64,000 bases of DNA from Candidatus Electrothrix aarhusensis (GTDB lineage: Bacteria; Desulfobacterota; Desulfobulbia; Desulfobulbales; Desulfobulbaceae), in contig MTKO01000034.1 in the NCBI GenBank assembly GCA_004028505.1, positions 62,001 through 126,000 on the forward strand, in the 5' to 3' direction. Below the pieces are notes generated by a model, which worked only from the letters and a program-made list of their open reading frames with translations, did not search any database and was not told where the DNA came from. Position numbers and translations under genes: made by a program. Positions 44,289-53,131 of this stretch are shown in pieces. The stretch's first letter is position 1, and each line of letters opens with the position of its first letter.

Positions 44289-44699
44289 CTATATGGGTGT
44301 CGGGAAGAGCAGGATGATAAGGGAGAGGAGAAGAGCTGTCAGGCAACGTCCGGGATGAGATTTTTTTTTGGGCGGAGCAATGGAATAGGGTAACGCATCG
44401 ATTCGTTCTTTTTCTATGCTGCTATTTTCTTTGTTCGGCGCAATATCTCCTGGCCCTTCAGTCCTTTCCGCTGAGGGAACTTGCACCTTCACCTCTAGGC
44501 CTGCCCGGCGTAAGGCAAGAGCTACCTTTTTAATTTTTTCCTTATCATCGGAACTGAGCAGCTTTCTCGGCTTGCCGTTCAGCAGCGATTTCCATACCTG
44601 CTCTTCAGACAGCTTTGTTATTCGCTGAATCCGAGCGATACTCTCTTTTTCCTCGGACCCGACCAGCAGATGTCCAGATGAGATTAACTGATATTTCAT
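44289..44699 (-). CDS. Small membrane-anchored hypothetical protein
   Basis: 136 residues. The first ~75 residues (YQLISSGHLLVGSEEKESIA ... ALALRRAGLEVKV) resemble the small alpha-beta domain that precedes membrane domains in several uncharacterised proteins, in which a pair of strands flanks helices and a GKPRKLL loop. A polar linker follows, then a single C-terminal hydrophobic helix (LTALLLSLIILLFP). It lies 12 bases after the PhnD-like gene and is probably co-transcribed with it, and so may share the c-di-GMP riboswitch. Function unknown. Confidence 0.65.
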   Translation of the reverse strand: MKYQLISSGHLLVGSEEKESIARIQRITKLSEEQVWKSLLNGKPRKLLSSDDKEKIKKVALALRRAGLEVKVQVPSAERTEGPGDIAPNKENSSIEKERIDALPYSIAPPKKKSHPGRCLTALLLSLIILLFPTPI

Positions 44700-44711
44700 G
44701 GCAGCTCTTGC

Positions 44712-45620
44712 TTACTGAATTCGTCGCCCAGTGTATCCTCCACCTTTGAGCTGTGATTGAACGATTTCAATGTCTGTGTAGTCAAGTGGGGCAATCCAGC
44801 CGGTGATACGGGCATCCTTCAGTATCTTGTCATTCGGTCGCAGGACTCTGAGTGCTGCTGCAATATGATCGGCTAATACTTGATCGACAGATGCGGTTTT
44901 GGCCAGCGGGAATCCTGGATAAAGTTCCGTCGAACAGGCATAAGGAAAATCAGGATAATTTTTTTGTTTAAGAATCTTTACATCTCTCATTTTTATTTCC
45001 CCTGTTTTTGCCATCCGTTCCAGGATACTGGTAGGTACGGTGCCAGCGTCAACCTGTCCATCAAGAACGGCCCTCACCACAGCATCGGGTTTGTCAAAGA
45101 AACGCAACGTGTGGAGAAAGGGGTAGGGGTCAAGGCCAGCATTACGGAATTCTTTTTCCGCCATCTGCCAACCGCCGAACGACCAACGCTGTAAGGCACC
45201 GAACTTTTTTCCGTTGAGGTCGGTTAACGTATTGACAGCATTATTCCCTGCTTTTGTAAAGAGCACCGCGCCAACGGAATCAGCATTGATAAGTTTCATG
45301 GTCAAGACTTCACTTGCGCCGTATTGTATCTTAGCACTCATGAACATGGAAGGGTCGGCAGTAAAAAAATCTACCGCCTTATTTTTCACAGCGGGTAGGA
45401 TATCTTTAAATTCCAGAGGGAGAACGGTAACCGGTCTCCCTATTGATTCGGTAAGATATTTGCCGGTTGGCTCCCAGCGTTCTTTGAAGCCCAGTGGTCC
45501 TCTCCAGGAAAGGATTCCTATTTTGACTTCATCAGTAGTATGTTTTTGAGCAGCTAAAGCTAAGCTTGGTGCGGTAAAGACGAGCAATAGAACAAGTATT
45601 GGCAGGATTTTTTTTATCAT
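44712..45620 (-). CDS. PhnD-like phosphate/phosphonate-family binding protein
   Basis: 302 residues from the ATG at 45620, picked for its AGGAGA site and the signal peptide that follows (ILPILVLLLVFTAPSLALA). The mature part is a type II periplasmic binding fold of the PhnD family: VKIGILSWRGPLGFKERW, KYLTESIGRPVTVLPLEF, FFTADPSMFM and FGALQRWSFGG. No ABC permease or ATPase is adjacent. Orphan PhnD-like proteins often serve as sensor domains or solute receptors rather than importers. The ~290-base 5' leader contains a c-di-GMP-I riboswitch, so its expression is likely tied to cellular c-di-GMP. The ligand is unknown. Confidence 0.82.
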   Translation of the reverse strand: MIKKILPILVLLLVFTAPSLALAAQKHTTDEVKIGILSWRGPLGFKERWEPTGKYLTESIGRPVTVLPLEFKDILPAVKNKAVDFFTADPSMFMSAKIQYGASEVLTMKLINADSVGAVLFTKAGNNAVNTLTDLNGKKFGALQRWSFGGWQMAEKEFRNAGLDPYPFLHTLRFFDKPDAVVRAVLDGQVDAGTVPTSILERMAKTGEIKMRDVKILKQKNYPDFPYACSTELYPGFPLAKTASVDQVLADHIAAALRVLRPNDKILKDARITGWIAPLDYTDIEIVQSQLKGGGYTGRRIQ

Positions 45621-45913
45621 TACTTTCTCCTTTTTTTTATTACAAAACAAGTAGTTATTTGTGAATTTGTAGGCAATGGGCTGTTTTTCCGTTTATTTCT
45701 ATGCCGATCTTGCTGCTATTATAAAATCCTATTACCCTTCCCTGTTTATATTCTATCTCCACAGGACAGGCGTCGGTTTAAAACGGCGAGGGAGGAGAAA
45801 TTCAAGCGGAAGAGGTGGCAGAAGAGGCGGTTACCTATATTGCCAACGGCTTGAGGCGAACAGATTTTTTTTATTGATGTCATACTCTACACTTTCAGAC
45901 AGCGACAAGTGGA

Positions 45914-45992
45914 CGTGGTAACCCGGCGGTCTCCTCCCGAGAGATCCGTGGCTTTCCGACACCGCCTCGCGACGGCTGTGGCTTTATCAGCT
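45914..45992 (-). ncRNA. c-di-GMP-I (GEMM-I) riboswitch
   Basis: Read on the minus strand, the element has the GEMM-I landmarks in order: ATAAAGCC, a short stem closed by a GCGA (GNRA) tetraloop (CCGTC-GCGA-GGCGG), GGAAAGCCACGG (the conserved core and tetraloop receptor), a second stem (CTCTCGGGAGGAG region) and the closing GCCGGGTTACC. It precedes the PhnD-like gene by about 290 bases. No terminator stem clearly marks an expression platform. Match judged by eye against the known consensus. Confidence 0.75.
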
Positions 45993-46460
45993 TTCCTTTT
46001 TCAGCTGGAAAGCGGGGTGATTACTCGGAGAATGAGCTTAACCCTTAGTTATATAATCAGACATGGTGGGTAAAAAAGTCAAGTTTTTTTGTGAGAAATG
46101 AGGGCTTTTTCGTGTGTATGTTTTTTGTAGAGAATGAAAGGGAAATGCCCTCTTGTCATGAAAGAAATATGGTTTTTTATATAATATATTTTATATCAGG
46201 ATATTGCATGGAGAGATTAGCTATGCTCTGTATGGGTTGGCGATGAGACGATTTTTTTTGTTTTTTATATTGAATCATAAAGAATCACCTTTGCTTTTTT
46301 TGCTGTATAAAAATAACTCAATACGTTTCGTCTTCGATTGAAGTCGAAAGCTCGTACATTAAAGGCTGACTGTGGAGGAATTTCTTGGTGCCGGAGAAGA
46401 GAGGTTGCGATACAGAAGGCTGAAAATAATCCCATCTTGGATTGTGCTGAGAATTTTTGA
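45993..46460. other. Gene-free stretch between the riboswitch and the RND operon
   Basis: About 470 bases, AT-rich, between divergent transcripts. Promoters for the riboswitch transcript (minus) and the RND operon (plus) must lie here, but apart from the candidate at 46461 I see no specific feature. Confidence 0.4.
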
Positions 46461-46490
46461 TTGACAGTCGGGTGTCAGTCTAGCTATTTA
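46461..46490 (+). promoter_or_regulatory. Candidate promoter of the RND efflux operon with overlapping palindrome
   Basis: TTGACA at 46461-46466, an 18-base spacer and TATTTA at 46485-46490. TGACA and TGTCA within this stretch form an inverted repeat around six bases that overlaps the -35, a plausible repressor site. Confidence 0.45.
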
Positions 46491-46558
46491 AGCAGGTGGG
46501 GCATTATCTCTTCGATACAACGAAACTCCTTTTGCGAGGAGAAGCAAAGGAAAGCAGT

Positions 46559-47746
46559 ATGCATATAAAAACAATAGCCTTGGTACTCTTGCGCATCATT
46601 CTCTGTCTGCTGATTCTTGCCGGTGGCATTTTCGGCATGAAAAAGTTGAAGCACATGAAAAAGCCACCACAAAAGGTGGAAAGGAAAGAGCCTGCTTTGC
46701 CGGTTCAGGTGGTTCGGGTGCAGGCAAAGACGGTTCCGGTGAGCATTTCTGGTTATGGGGAAATAGTCTCCCGTACCGAGGTCACGCTGCCTGCCGAGGT
46801 AGCCGGTCGTGTTACCTTTGCTTATCAGGATCTCCAGGTAGGAGCCGTCATCAGGAAAGGAGAAATCCTGTATAGAATGAATGAGCAGGATTTTCGTCTG
46901 AATCTGGAAAGTGCTCAGGCCCGGCTGAAAAGTTTGACTCGCGATCTTGAGCTTGCCCGCAAGGAATATACGCGGGTCAGGAATCTGTATGCAAAGAAAA
47001 AGGTCGGGACTCAGTCCACTGTGGAAAAGGGCGAACAGGCTGTCAACGCCATCAGTAATCAGATCATTCAGGTGAAACAGAGCATAGATCAGGCAAAGCT
47101 CCAGCTCTCCCGCTGCGTTATTCGCGCTCCTTTTACCGGGCGCATCACTGAACTGGCTGTGGATCAGGATGAGTATGTCACACCGGGTAAAAATTTGCTC
47201 ACCCTGACCGATGACAGCGATCTTGAGATCCAGGTCCCGTTGGATAGTCGTGATGCACTGGAATGGTTACGTTTTCAATCCAGCAAGGAGGGCCAGGCCT
47301 GGTTCGGTCTTCCAGAGGAAACCGGTTGTACGGTGACTTGGACTGAAAAAGAAAACGTGCATGTACAGGGGAGTCTTGACCGTGTCATCCGTTTCGATCC
47401 TCAGACCAGAAGTCTGACCGTGGCGATTCGTTTGCAACCGGATATGGATGCTTCCTTTCCGCTGGTTCAGGGCATGTTTTGCCAGGTAGATATTGAGGGG
47501 CGTTCGCTGGAGAACGTCTTTGTCCTTCCCCGAGCCGCAGTGAATTTTGAGCAGACGGTCTATGTTGTTCAGGAAGATCGCCTGCGCACCCGTAAAGTAG
47601 AGGTTGCACGGACCGAGGAAAGTACGGCCTTTATTACTGATGGCCTGAAGGAAGGTGAACAGGTCATCGTCACCCGCTTGGAAAATCCGCTAGAGAACAG
47701 CCTTGTCAATATTCTTGAGCCAGCCCGTGAGGAGGCAAGAGAGTAA
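46559..47746 (+). CDS. RND efflux periplasmic adaptor (MFP) subunit
   Basis: 395 residues from the ATG at 46559 with AAGGAAA upstream; the frame extends earlier without a start signal. A single membrane anchor (LRIILCLLILAGGIFGM) precedes the barrel-sandwich lipoyl half-motifs (EVTLPAEVAGRVTF ... VIRAPFTGRITELAV), a coiled hairpin (~105-190) and a beta-barrel. It bridges the inner-membrane pump to an outer-membrane channel. The stop overlaps the permease start (TAATG), so the pair is one operon. No outer-membrane factor or local regulator gene is present, so it must use one encoded elsewhere. Confidence 0.9.
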   Translation: MHIKTIALVLLRIILCLLILAGGIFGMKKLKHMKKPPQKVERKEPALPVQVVRVQAKTVPVSISGYGEIVSRTEVTLPAEVAGRVTFAYQDLQVGAVIRKGEILYRMNEQDFRLNLESAQARLKSLTRDLELARKEYTRVRNLYAKKKVGTQSTVEKGEQAVNAISNQIIQVKQSIDQAKLQLSRCVIRAPFTGRITELAVDQDEYVTPGKNLLTLTDDSDLEIQVPLDSRDALEWLRFQSSKEGQAWFGLPEETGCTVTWTEKENVHVQGSLDRVIRFDPQTRSLTVAIRLQPDMDASFPLVQGMFCQVDIEGRSLENVFVLPRAAVNFEQTVYVVQEDRLRTRKVEVARTEESTAFITDGLKEGEQVIVTRLENPLENSLVNILEPAREEARE

Positions 47747-50700
47747 TGAAAAAACTTCTTACAGCCTTTGCCTCGAATACAGTCTTTGCCAATATCGTTT
47801 TGCTGATGATTATGGTGGGTGGCGTCATGGCCTTGTCTTCCATGCGGCGGGAGAATTTTCCGGAATTTTCTGTTGATAAGATAATGATCCAGGTCGTTTA
47901 TCCTGGTGCTGACCCGGAGGAAGTGGAGGAGGGGGTTGTCCTTAAAATTGAGGAGGCCTTGGAAGGCATTGAGGGAATCAAGCAGTATACAACCACGGCT
48001 GCGGAGAATATGGGATCGGCCTTGGTGGATATACAGGAAGGGGGTGATGTTGATGAGATCCTTGATGATGTGAAGTCCAAGATTGATGCCATCTCTACCT
48101 TGCCAATTGATGCGGAAAAACCAGTGATTACCGAGTTGACCATGCGTAATTCTGTGGTGCTGCTGGCTCTATCCGGTAAGATGTCGGAGAAACAACTTAA
48201 GGTCCAGGCAGAACGCCTAACAGATGAGATTCGTTCCTTGGACGGAATTTCTCAGGTGGATACCTTTGGCACCCGTGATTACGAGATTTCCATCGAGGTC
48301 TCTGAAGAGCAGCTTCGTCGTTACGGACTAACCTTTACCCAAGTCGCCGAGGCGGTGCGCCGGTCCAGCATCAATCTGCACGGCGGTACCCTGCGTACTG
48401 AAGAGGAAGAGATTCGCCTCCGCACGGTGGGGCGGAAATATACAGGGGAAGAGCTTGCTCAAATTATTGTGCGGGCTGATACCTCGGGTGAGCAGCTTAG
48501 GCTCGGGCAGCTGGCGACTATTCGGGATGGTTTTGCCGAGGATCCGATAATCTCCGAGGTGAACGGAGAGCCTGCTGCTTTTGTTATGGTTTTTAAAACC
48601 GAAGAGGAGGATGCAATCCATATTGCGGATACTGTGCAGCAATACATTGTGGACAAGCAACCGCAATTGCCTCCTGGTGTGCACCTGGAAAAGTTTTATG
48701 ATAACACGAGACCCTTGCGAGCCCGAATTAATCTGCTCACCAGAAACGGAATAGTGGGACTGATCCTGGTATTCTGTCTCCTCTGGCTTTTTCTTGATCT
48801 CCGCCTCGCCTTCTGGAGCGGGATGGGAATCCCGATCTCTCTTTCCGGAGCTATGTTCATTCTCTGGTACATGGGCGAGACAATGAATATGATTTCTTTG
48901 TTCGGGGTAATCATGGTGCTCGGCATTGTGGTGGATGATGCCATTGTTGTGGGCGAAGCCATTTACGTTCACCGGAGAAAGGGGTTATCTCCCTTGCGGG
49001 CCGCAGTGGAGGGGGTGACTGAGGTCGCTATGCCAGTGTTTGCGGCCGTGACCACTACCGTGGTGGCCTTTATTCCGCTGGCCTTTGTCGGCGGAGTCAT
49101 GGGGAAATTTATTGAGATATTACCTACGGTGGTCATTGCGAGTTTGCTGGTTTCACTTTGGGAATGTCTCTTTCTCCTGCCTGCCCATCTCAGTCATCTT
49201 CCGGACTTAAATCGTCCCGTTCAAAAATGGAATCCTCTTCATCAGCTTCAGCGGGCTGTACAGGCTGCGCTTGACCTCTTCATTAACCGAGTCTACCTCC
49301 CTTTTCTTGCCTGGGCTCTACAATGGCGCTATATTTTTCTCGCAATCTCCATTTCTTCTCTTTTGCTGGCTGTAGGGCTGGTTCAAGGAGGGTTGGTCAA
49401 ATTTCAGGTTTTCCCTAAAACAGACAGCTTTGTGGTGACAGCCAATGTTTCTTTTCCTGAAGGAACGCCGCTGGATGTTACTCTTCAGGCTTTGAAGAAA
49501 ATGGAGCAGGCTTTTCTCCAGGTGGCCGGACGTACACAAACTGTGAGCGGTGATCCGTTGATTGAACAGCGGATGATTCTGGTCGGTCAAAGCTTGAGCT
49601 CGTCGCAACGGGGCCAGAAAGGACCGCACCTTGGCTCTGTCCAATTTATCATCCTTCCTGATGAAAAACGAGGGGTTCATTCAAATGAGCTCATGATCGA
49701 TTGGGAAGAAGAAATCGGCTCGATTGCCGGGGCAAAATCATTAACCTTTGAAGGAGAGTCACATGGGCCGGGTGGTGCGGAGTTGGAATTCTGGATTCAG
49801 GGAGACAGGATGCCAGATATCCTTGCCGCTGCAGAGCAGCTCCAGGATAAGTTGCGAAGCTATAGTGGGGTAATCCAGATACGTTCTGATAATTCACCGG
49901 GGGAAAATGAGTTTCGTCTTACTTTGAAGCCGGAGGCAGGCGTTGGGGGTTTGACTGTTGAGGATTTGGCCTTGCAGGTCAATGCTGGTTTTTACGGAAG
50001 GGAGGCCTTTCGGGTACAGCGGGGGCAGGACGATATTCGGGTGAAGGTGCGTTATACTCTGGAGGAGCGAAGTCGGATCACAGATTTTCAGCAGATGCGC
50101 ATCCGTACTTCTGCTGGTCATGAAGTCCCCTTAATCTCAGTCGCAGATATGGAATTCGGGCCGGGATTTTCTACCATTACCCGCACCGATGGTCTACGTC
50201 GGGTGGCGGTCACAGCGGATGTGGATCCGAAACGGGCTAATGCCCAGGACGTCTTTGCTGATCTGGCATCTTTTTTTCAGCAGCTTGAGGAGCAGTATCC
50301 AGGTCTGCAGGTTTCCACCCAGGGGGAAAAGAAAAATATGCGGGAATCCTTTGCCCCGCTCAAAGTCACTGTACCCTTGGCCGTGCTGGGGATCTTTGTC
50401 ATTGTGGCGACTATTTTTCGTTCTTATATACAGCCTTTAGTTATTCTGGTGAGTATCCCCTTCGGCATTATCGGCGCGATCCTGGCCCATCTGCTGCTGG
50501 GCTATGATCTGTCCATGATGTCCATGTTCGGTATGGTTGCCCTGACCGGTGTGGTGGTGAATGACGCCATTGTCCTTATCGAGCGTATCAACGAGAACTT
50601 GGCTGAAGGTATGTCTTTTCATAATGCTGTGATTAAGGGAGGAGCACGTCGTTTTCGGGCCATCCTTCTGACTTCTGTTTCCACGGTGGGAGGTCTTGCG

Positions 50701-50928
50701 CCGTTGATCGTGGAGACCGATATGCAGGCCCAGTTTCTTATTCCTATGGCTTTATCTTTAGCAGGTGGGGTTGTCGGATCGACCGTCTTGACCTTGGTGT
50801 TAATCCCCAGCCTATTGGCCATCGTCAATGACGGACGCCGAATGATTGGTCGCTTGCAGACCGGTGTCTGGTTGGAGCGCGAGGCGGTGGAGCCTGCTGC
50901 CACACGGCGGGTGGATCGGATGGAATAA
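47746..50928 (+). CDS. RND efflux permease (AcrB/MMPL-type, HAE1-like)
   Basis: 1060 residues, full length. The first helix (IVLLMIMVGGVMALSSM) is followed by the large periplasmic loop, and then the proton-relay helix GIVVDDAIVVGEAIYVH with its Asp pair, as in AcrB. The second half repeats the plan and ends with GVVVNDAIVLIERIN, where one Asp is replaced by Asn, as usual. The FPEFSVDKIMIQVVYPGADP start is typical of the family. It exports toxic compounds, driven by protons, together with the adaptor encoded just upstream. Substrate range cannot be inferred; metal-type CusA signatures are absent. Confidence 0.95.
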   Translation: MKKLLTAFASNTVFANIVLLMIMVGGVMALSSMRRENFPEFSVDKIMIQVVYPGADPEEVEEGVVLKIEEALEGIEGIKQYTTTAAENMGSALVDIQEGGDVDEILDDVKSKIDAISTLPIDAEKPVITELTMRNSVVLLALSGKMSEKQLKVQAERLTDEIRSLDGISQVDTFGTRDYEISIEVSEEQLRRYGLTFTQVAEAVRRSSINLHGGTLRTEEEEIRLRTVGRKYTGEELAQIIVRADTSGEQLRLGQLATIRDGFAEDPIISEVNGEPAAFVMVFKTEEEDAIHIADTVQQYIVDKQPQLPPGVHLEKFYDNTRPLRARINLLTRNGIVGLILVFCLLWLFLDLRLAFWSGMGIPISLSGAMFILWYMGETMNMISLFGVIMVLGIVVDDAIVVGEAIYVHRRKGLSPLRAAVEGVTEVAMPVFAAVTTTVVAFIPLAFVGGVMGKFIEILPTVVIASLLVSLWECLFLLPAHLSHLPDLNRPVQKWNPLHQLQRAVQAALDLFINRVYLPFLAWALQWRYIFLAISISSLLLAVGLVQGGLVKFQVFPKTDSFVVTANVSFPEGTPLDVTLQALKKMEQAFLQVAGRTQTVSGDPLIEQRMILVGQSLSSSQRGQKGPHLGSVQFIILPDEKRGVHSNELMIDWEEEIGSIAGAKSLTFEGESHGPGGAELEFWIQGDRMPDILAAAEQLQDKLRSYSGVIQIRSDNSPGENEFRLTLKPEAGVGGLTVEDLALQVNAGFYGREAFRVQRGQDDIRVKVRYTLEERSRITDFQQMRIRTSAGHEVPLISVADMEFGPGFSTITRTDGLRRVAVTADVDPKRANAQDVFADLASFFQQLEEQYPGLQVSTQGEKKNMRESFAPLKVTVPLAVLGIFVIVATIFRSYIQPLVILVSIPFGIIGAILAHLLLGYDLSMMSMFGMVALTGVVVNDAIVLIERINENLAEGMSFHNAVIKGGARRFRAILLTSVSTVGGLAPLIVETDMQAQFLIPMALSLAGGVVGSTVLTLVLIPSLLAIVNDGRRMIGRLQTGVWLEREAVEPAATRRVDRME

Positions 50929-51055
50929 TAAATATGAAGGACTTGTTCAATCAGCAGTTTACTTTTAATCTGATAATTTTTCCTGATACGCTTAAAAAAG
51001 CAGCTCTCTTTTTTAACGATGAAATTCGTTTGTGGCACAAAGGAATTTCTTGGAG

Positions 51056-51262
51056 ATGGCTTTACTTCCCTTAGTTTTGGGTGGTTACGCTATAATAATG
51101 CTTGTCTTTTTGTCGCGTATCTTATATATGATATCAGTACTGATGAATTGCGGCGTCGGCTGTATTCAATATTGTAAACCGCAGGCTGATTTGCAGGCTG
51201 CACTAGGACTTCGTAACAGGAATCCGCTTTTTAAAAAATGGTTTCGCAAGGAAACCGCGTAG
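51056..51262 (+). CDS. Small membrane protein, hypothetical
   Basis: 68 residues from the ATG at 51056 (a GTG at 51032 is an alternative). The N-terminal half is one strong membrane helix ([20 protein letters not shown]). The rest is Cys-containing and basic ([16 protein letters not shown]). It is followed 14 bases later by the cold-shock gene. No family recognised; the coding call rests on composition and a plausible AAGGA site only. Confidence 0.4.
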   Translation: MALLPLVLGGYAIIMLVFLSRILYMISVLMNCGVGCIQYCKPQADLQAALGLRNRNPLFKKWFRKETA

Positions 51263-51276
51263 CAAGGAGTATCAAG

Positions 51277-51477
51277 ATGGCAGAAGGAACAGTGAAATGG
51301 TTTAACGATTCCAAAGGATTCGGATTTATTGAACAAGATGGTGGATCAGATGTTTTTGTTCATCATTCAGCAATTAAAGCCGACGGGTTTAGGAGTCTGC
51401 AAGAAGGTCAGCGAGTAACTTTTGATGTCGTCGACGGTGCCAAAGGGCCTGCCGCAGAAAATGTTGTTTCTTTGTAA
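51277..51477 (+). CDS. Cold-shock protein, CspA family
   Basis: 66 residues from the ATG at 51277, selected because AAGGAG lies upstream and the family always begins at this [11 protein letters not shown]1 (KGFGFI) and RNP2 (VFVHHSAI) nucleic-acid-binding motifs are both intact, on the usual five-strand barrel. Such proteins melt RNA structure, during cold or in general growth. The 5' leader is short and shows no long cold-shock untranslated region. A strong terminator follows at 51533. Confidence 0.95.
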   Translation: MAEGTVKWFNDSKGFGFIEQDGGSDVFVHHSAIKADGFRSLQEGQRVTFDVVDGAKGPAAENVVSL

Positions 51478-51532
51478 TAATTTGTTTTCGTGGTAAATCT
51501 TCCCCTTTTTCAGGGGGGGGAGGTCTCGTTGA

Positions 51533-51561
51533 ATCAAGAGTGCATAAACTGCACTCTTGAT
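51533..51561 (+). terminator. Rho-independent terminator after cspA
   Basis: ATCAAGAGTGCA and TGCACTCTTGAT pair perfectly around a five-base loop, then GATTTCTTTTATGCTTTTT. Closes the cold-shock transcript before the oxidative-stress locus. Confidence 0.8.
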
Positions 51562-51704
51562 GATTTCTTTTATGCTTTTTCTTTGTAAAAAATCCCTCTT
51601 TCTTCCATTTTTTCTTATATAAAAATTAGATAACTCTTGGTCATTTGTTGTTTTTATTGTTTTTTAGCCGTCTGCTGAAACATCCTGCGAGATGAATATT
51701 ACTC

Positions 51705-51733
51705 TTGACACAGTAATAATTCTTAATTACTTT
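51705..51733 (+). promoter_or_regulatory. Promoter and candidate auto-operator of the Fur-family gene
   Basis: TTGACA at 51705-51710 and TACTTT at 51728-51733 (17-base spacer). The half-site ATTACT/AGTAAT occurs three times in alternating orientation, eight bases apart, across and just upstream of the promoter (about 51698-51731), which suggests autoregulation. Confidence 0.5.
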
Positions 51734-51767
51734 AAGAAAATAATAATAACTAACAGCAGGTGATCCG

Positions 51768-52427
51768 ATGAAAAATATCTTACGAATGACCCACCAGCGT
51801 GAATTAATTCTTGAAGAGCTTGGAAACTGTCATAGCCACCCTACTGCTGATGCTCTGTACGAGCGAATCAAGAAGAAGTTACCACGTATCAGTTTGGCGA
51901 CTGTGTATAGAAATCTTGAGATTTTGTCCGAAGCAGGAATGATCAGGAAGCTGGAAATCAGCGGACGCCAGAAGCGATTCGACAAGGAAATTGAGCAGCA
52001 TGACCATGTTTTTTGTGTGCAATGTCGACGTGTTGATGATATAAAATTTGATCAGAGCCGGTTAGTCTCCTTAGAGGAAGGGCAAAATCAAGGATATAAA
52101 ATTTCCGGCTGCCGCGTAGAATTTTACGGCGTTTGTCCCAAATGTCAGGCAAAAAACAAAAAGAAACTGGCAAGCAAGGGAGACTGTAACGAGGGCTGTG
52201 CAAAGGGTTCTTGTAAAAAGAATGAACTGAGTGAACGACAGCGTGAGGTACTTGAGGTGTTGGCAAAATCAAATGATCTTTGTGTAAATAAAGATATTGC
52301 TGCTGTCACCTCTTTGGATCCTAAGCAGATTAGCTGTCAGCTTACTGCACTGAAAAAGAAAGGGTTTGTTACAAGCCCAGTTCGTTGTAAGTATGAAATA
52401 ACTAAAAATGGAAAATTAGCACTTTAG
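51768..52427 (+). CDS. Fur/PerR-family regulator with extra C-terminal winged helix
   Basis: 219 residues against ~140-150 in normal PerR. Residues 1-135 are a PerR-like Fur domain: SLATVYRNLEILSEAGMIRK recognition helix, the HDHVFCVQC metal site and a second CPKC pair. A Cys/Lys-rich linker (KGDCNEGCAKGSCKKNELSE, broken by one residue) leads to a C-terminal winged-helix unit (VLEVLAKSNDLCVNKDIAAV ... ALKKKGFVTSP). It heads a peroxide/superoxide defence locus and probably represses it in the absence of peroxide. The extra DNA-binding-like domain and the Cys-rich hinge are unusual and could give a second sensing input. Confidence 0.85.
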   Translation: MKNILRMTHQRELILEELGNCHSHPTADALYERIKKKLPRISLATVYRNLEILSEAGMIRKLEISGRQKRFDKEIEQHDHVFCVQCRRVDDIKFDQSRLVSLEEGQNQGYKISGCRVEFYGVCPKCQAKNKKKLASKGDCNEGCAKGSCKKNELSERQREVLEVLAKSNDLCVNKDIAAVTSLDPKQISCQLTALKKKGFVTSPVRCKYEITKNGKLAL

Positions 52428-52448
52428 TAACAAGGAGACGATACAGTT

Positions 52449-53024
52449 ATGACCGCATTGCAAGGTTCCAAGACAGAGAAGAATATCCTTACCGCATTTG
52501 CCGGAGAATCGCAGGCAAGAAACCGCTATTCATTTGCAGCAAAAGTGGCTAAGAAGGAAGGTCTTGTACAGATCGCCACTATATTTGAGAAAACTGCAGA
52601 ACAGGAGCGAGCTCACGCCAAGACGTTGTTTAAGCTCCTTGAAGGTGGTGAGGTTGAAGTGCAGGCTTCTTTCCCTGCCGGGACCATAGGGACGACCATG
52701 GAAAATCTGGAAGCTGCTGCTGCCGGGGAAGAACATGAATACATGGAGATGTATCCCGAATTCGCGAAGATTGCCGAGGAAGAGGGCTTTTCTCTTATTG
52801 CAGCTATCTTTAAGGCTATTGCCAAAGCAGAGCAGCAGCATGCAAAACAGTACCGTACGTTTATGACTAACTTGAAAGAGGGAAAAGTTTTTAAGCGTGA
52901 TGAAGCTGTTACTTGGTATTGTACGAAATGCGGTTTTCTGCATGAAAGCCTGGAGGCTCCTCTGAAATGCCCGGCCTGTTCTCATCCGCAAAGCTATTTT
53001 GAGCTCCTTTCTGAAAACTGGTGA
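52449..53024 (+). CDS. rbr: Rubrerythrin
   Basis: 191 residues, starting 21 bases after the regulator gene. The N-terminal four-helix diiron domain has the Glu/His ligands (AFAGESQARNRY, EKTAEQERAHA, AIAKAEQQHAK). The C-terminal rubredoxin-like domain has two Cys pairs (WYCTKCGF and CPAC). The protein reduces hydrogen peroxide to water with electrons from rubredoxin or NADH and is a standard defence in strict anaerobes. It shares the locus with peroxiredoxin, desulfoferrodoxin and rubredoxin. Confidence 0.96.
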   Translation: MTALQGSKTEKNILTAFAGESQARNRYSFAAKVAKKEGLVQIATIFEKTAEQERAHAKTLFKLLEGGEVEVQASFPAGTIGTTMENLEAAAAGEEHEYMEMYPEFAKIAEEEGFSLIAAIFKAIAKAEQQHAKQYRTFMTNLKEGKVFKRDEAVTWYCTKCGFLHESLEAPLKCPACSHPQSYFELLSENW

Positions 53025-53048
53025 TAGAGAAAAATCAAAGAGTTTATA

Positions 53049-53078
53049 TTGACTTATACGATAAACTCTGTCTATAAT
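53049..53078 (+). promoter_or_regulatory. Promoter of the peroxiredoxin gene
   Basis: TTGACT at 53049-53054, an 18-base spacer and TATAAT at 53073-53078, about 54 bases upstream of the start. The promoter sits between the arms of an AGTTTAT...ATAAACT repeat and overlaps the Fur-type palindrome listed next. Confidence 0.75.
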
Positions 53079-53084
53079 ATAGAC
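53070..53084. promoter_or_regulatory. Perfect 7-1-7 Fur/PerR-type operator
   Basis: GTCTATAATATAGAC: two perfectly inverted heptamers around one base, covering the -10 hexamer. A 7-1-7 palindrome is the established layout for Fur-family boxes, and a PerR-like gene lies 1.3 kb upstream. Confidence 0.65.
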
Positions 53085-53131
53085 CTGATTTCTTCAAGAA
53101 GAAATATACGCCAATAAAGGAGGGCGGTATA

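Noticed and set aside
45700-45900. Small minus-strand ORF (~45 codons) between riboswitch and PhnD-like gene
   Set aside because: No ribosome-binding site or family; likely untranslated leader.
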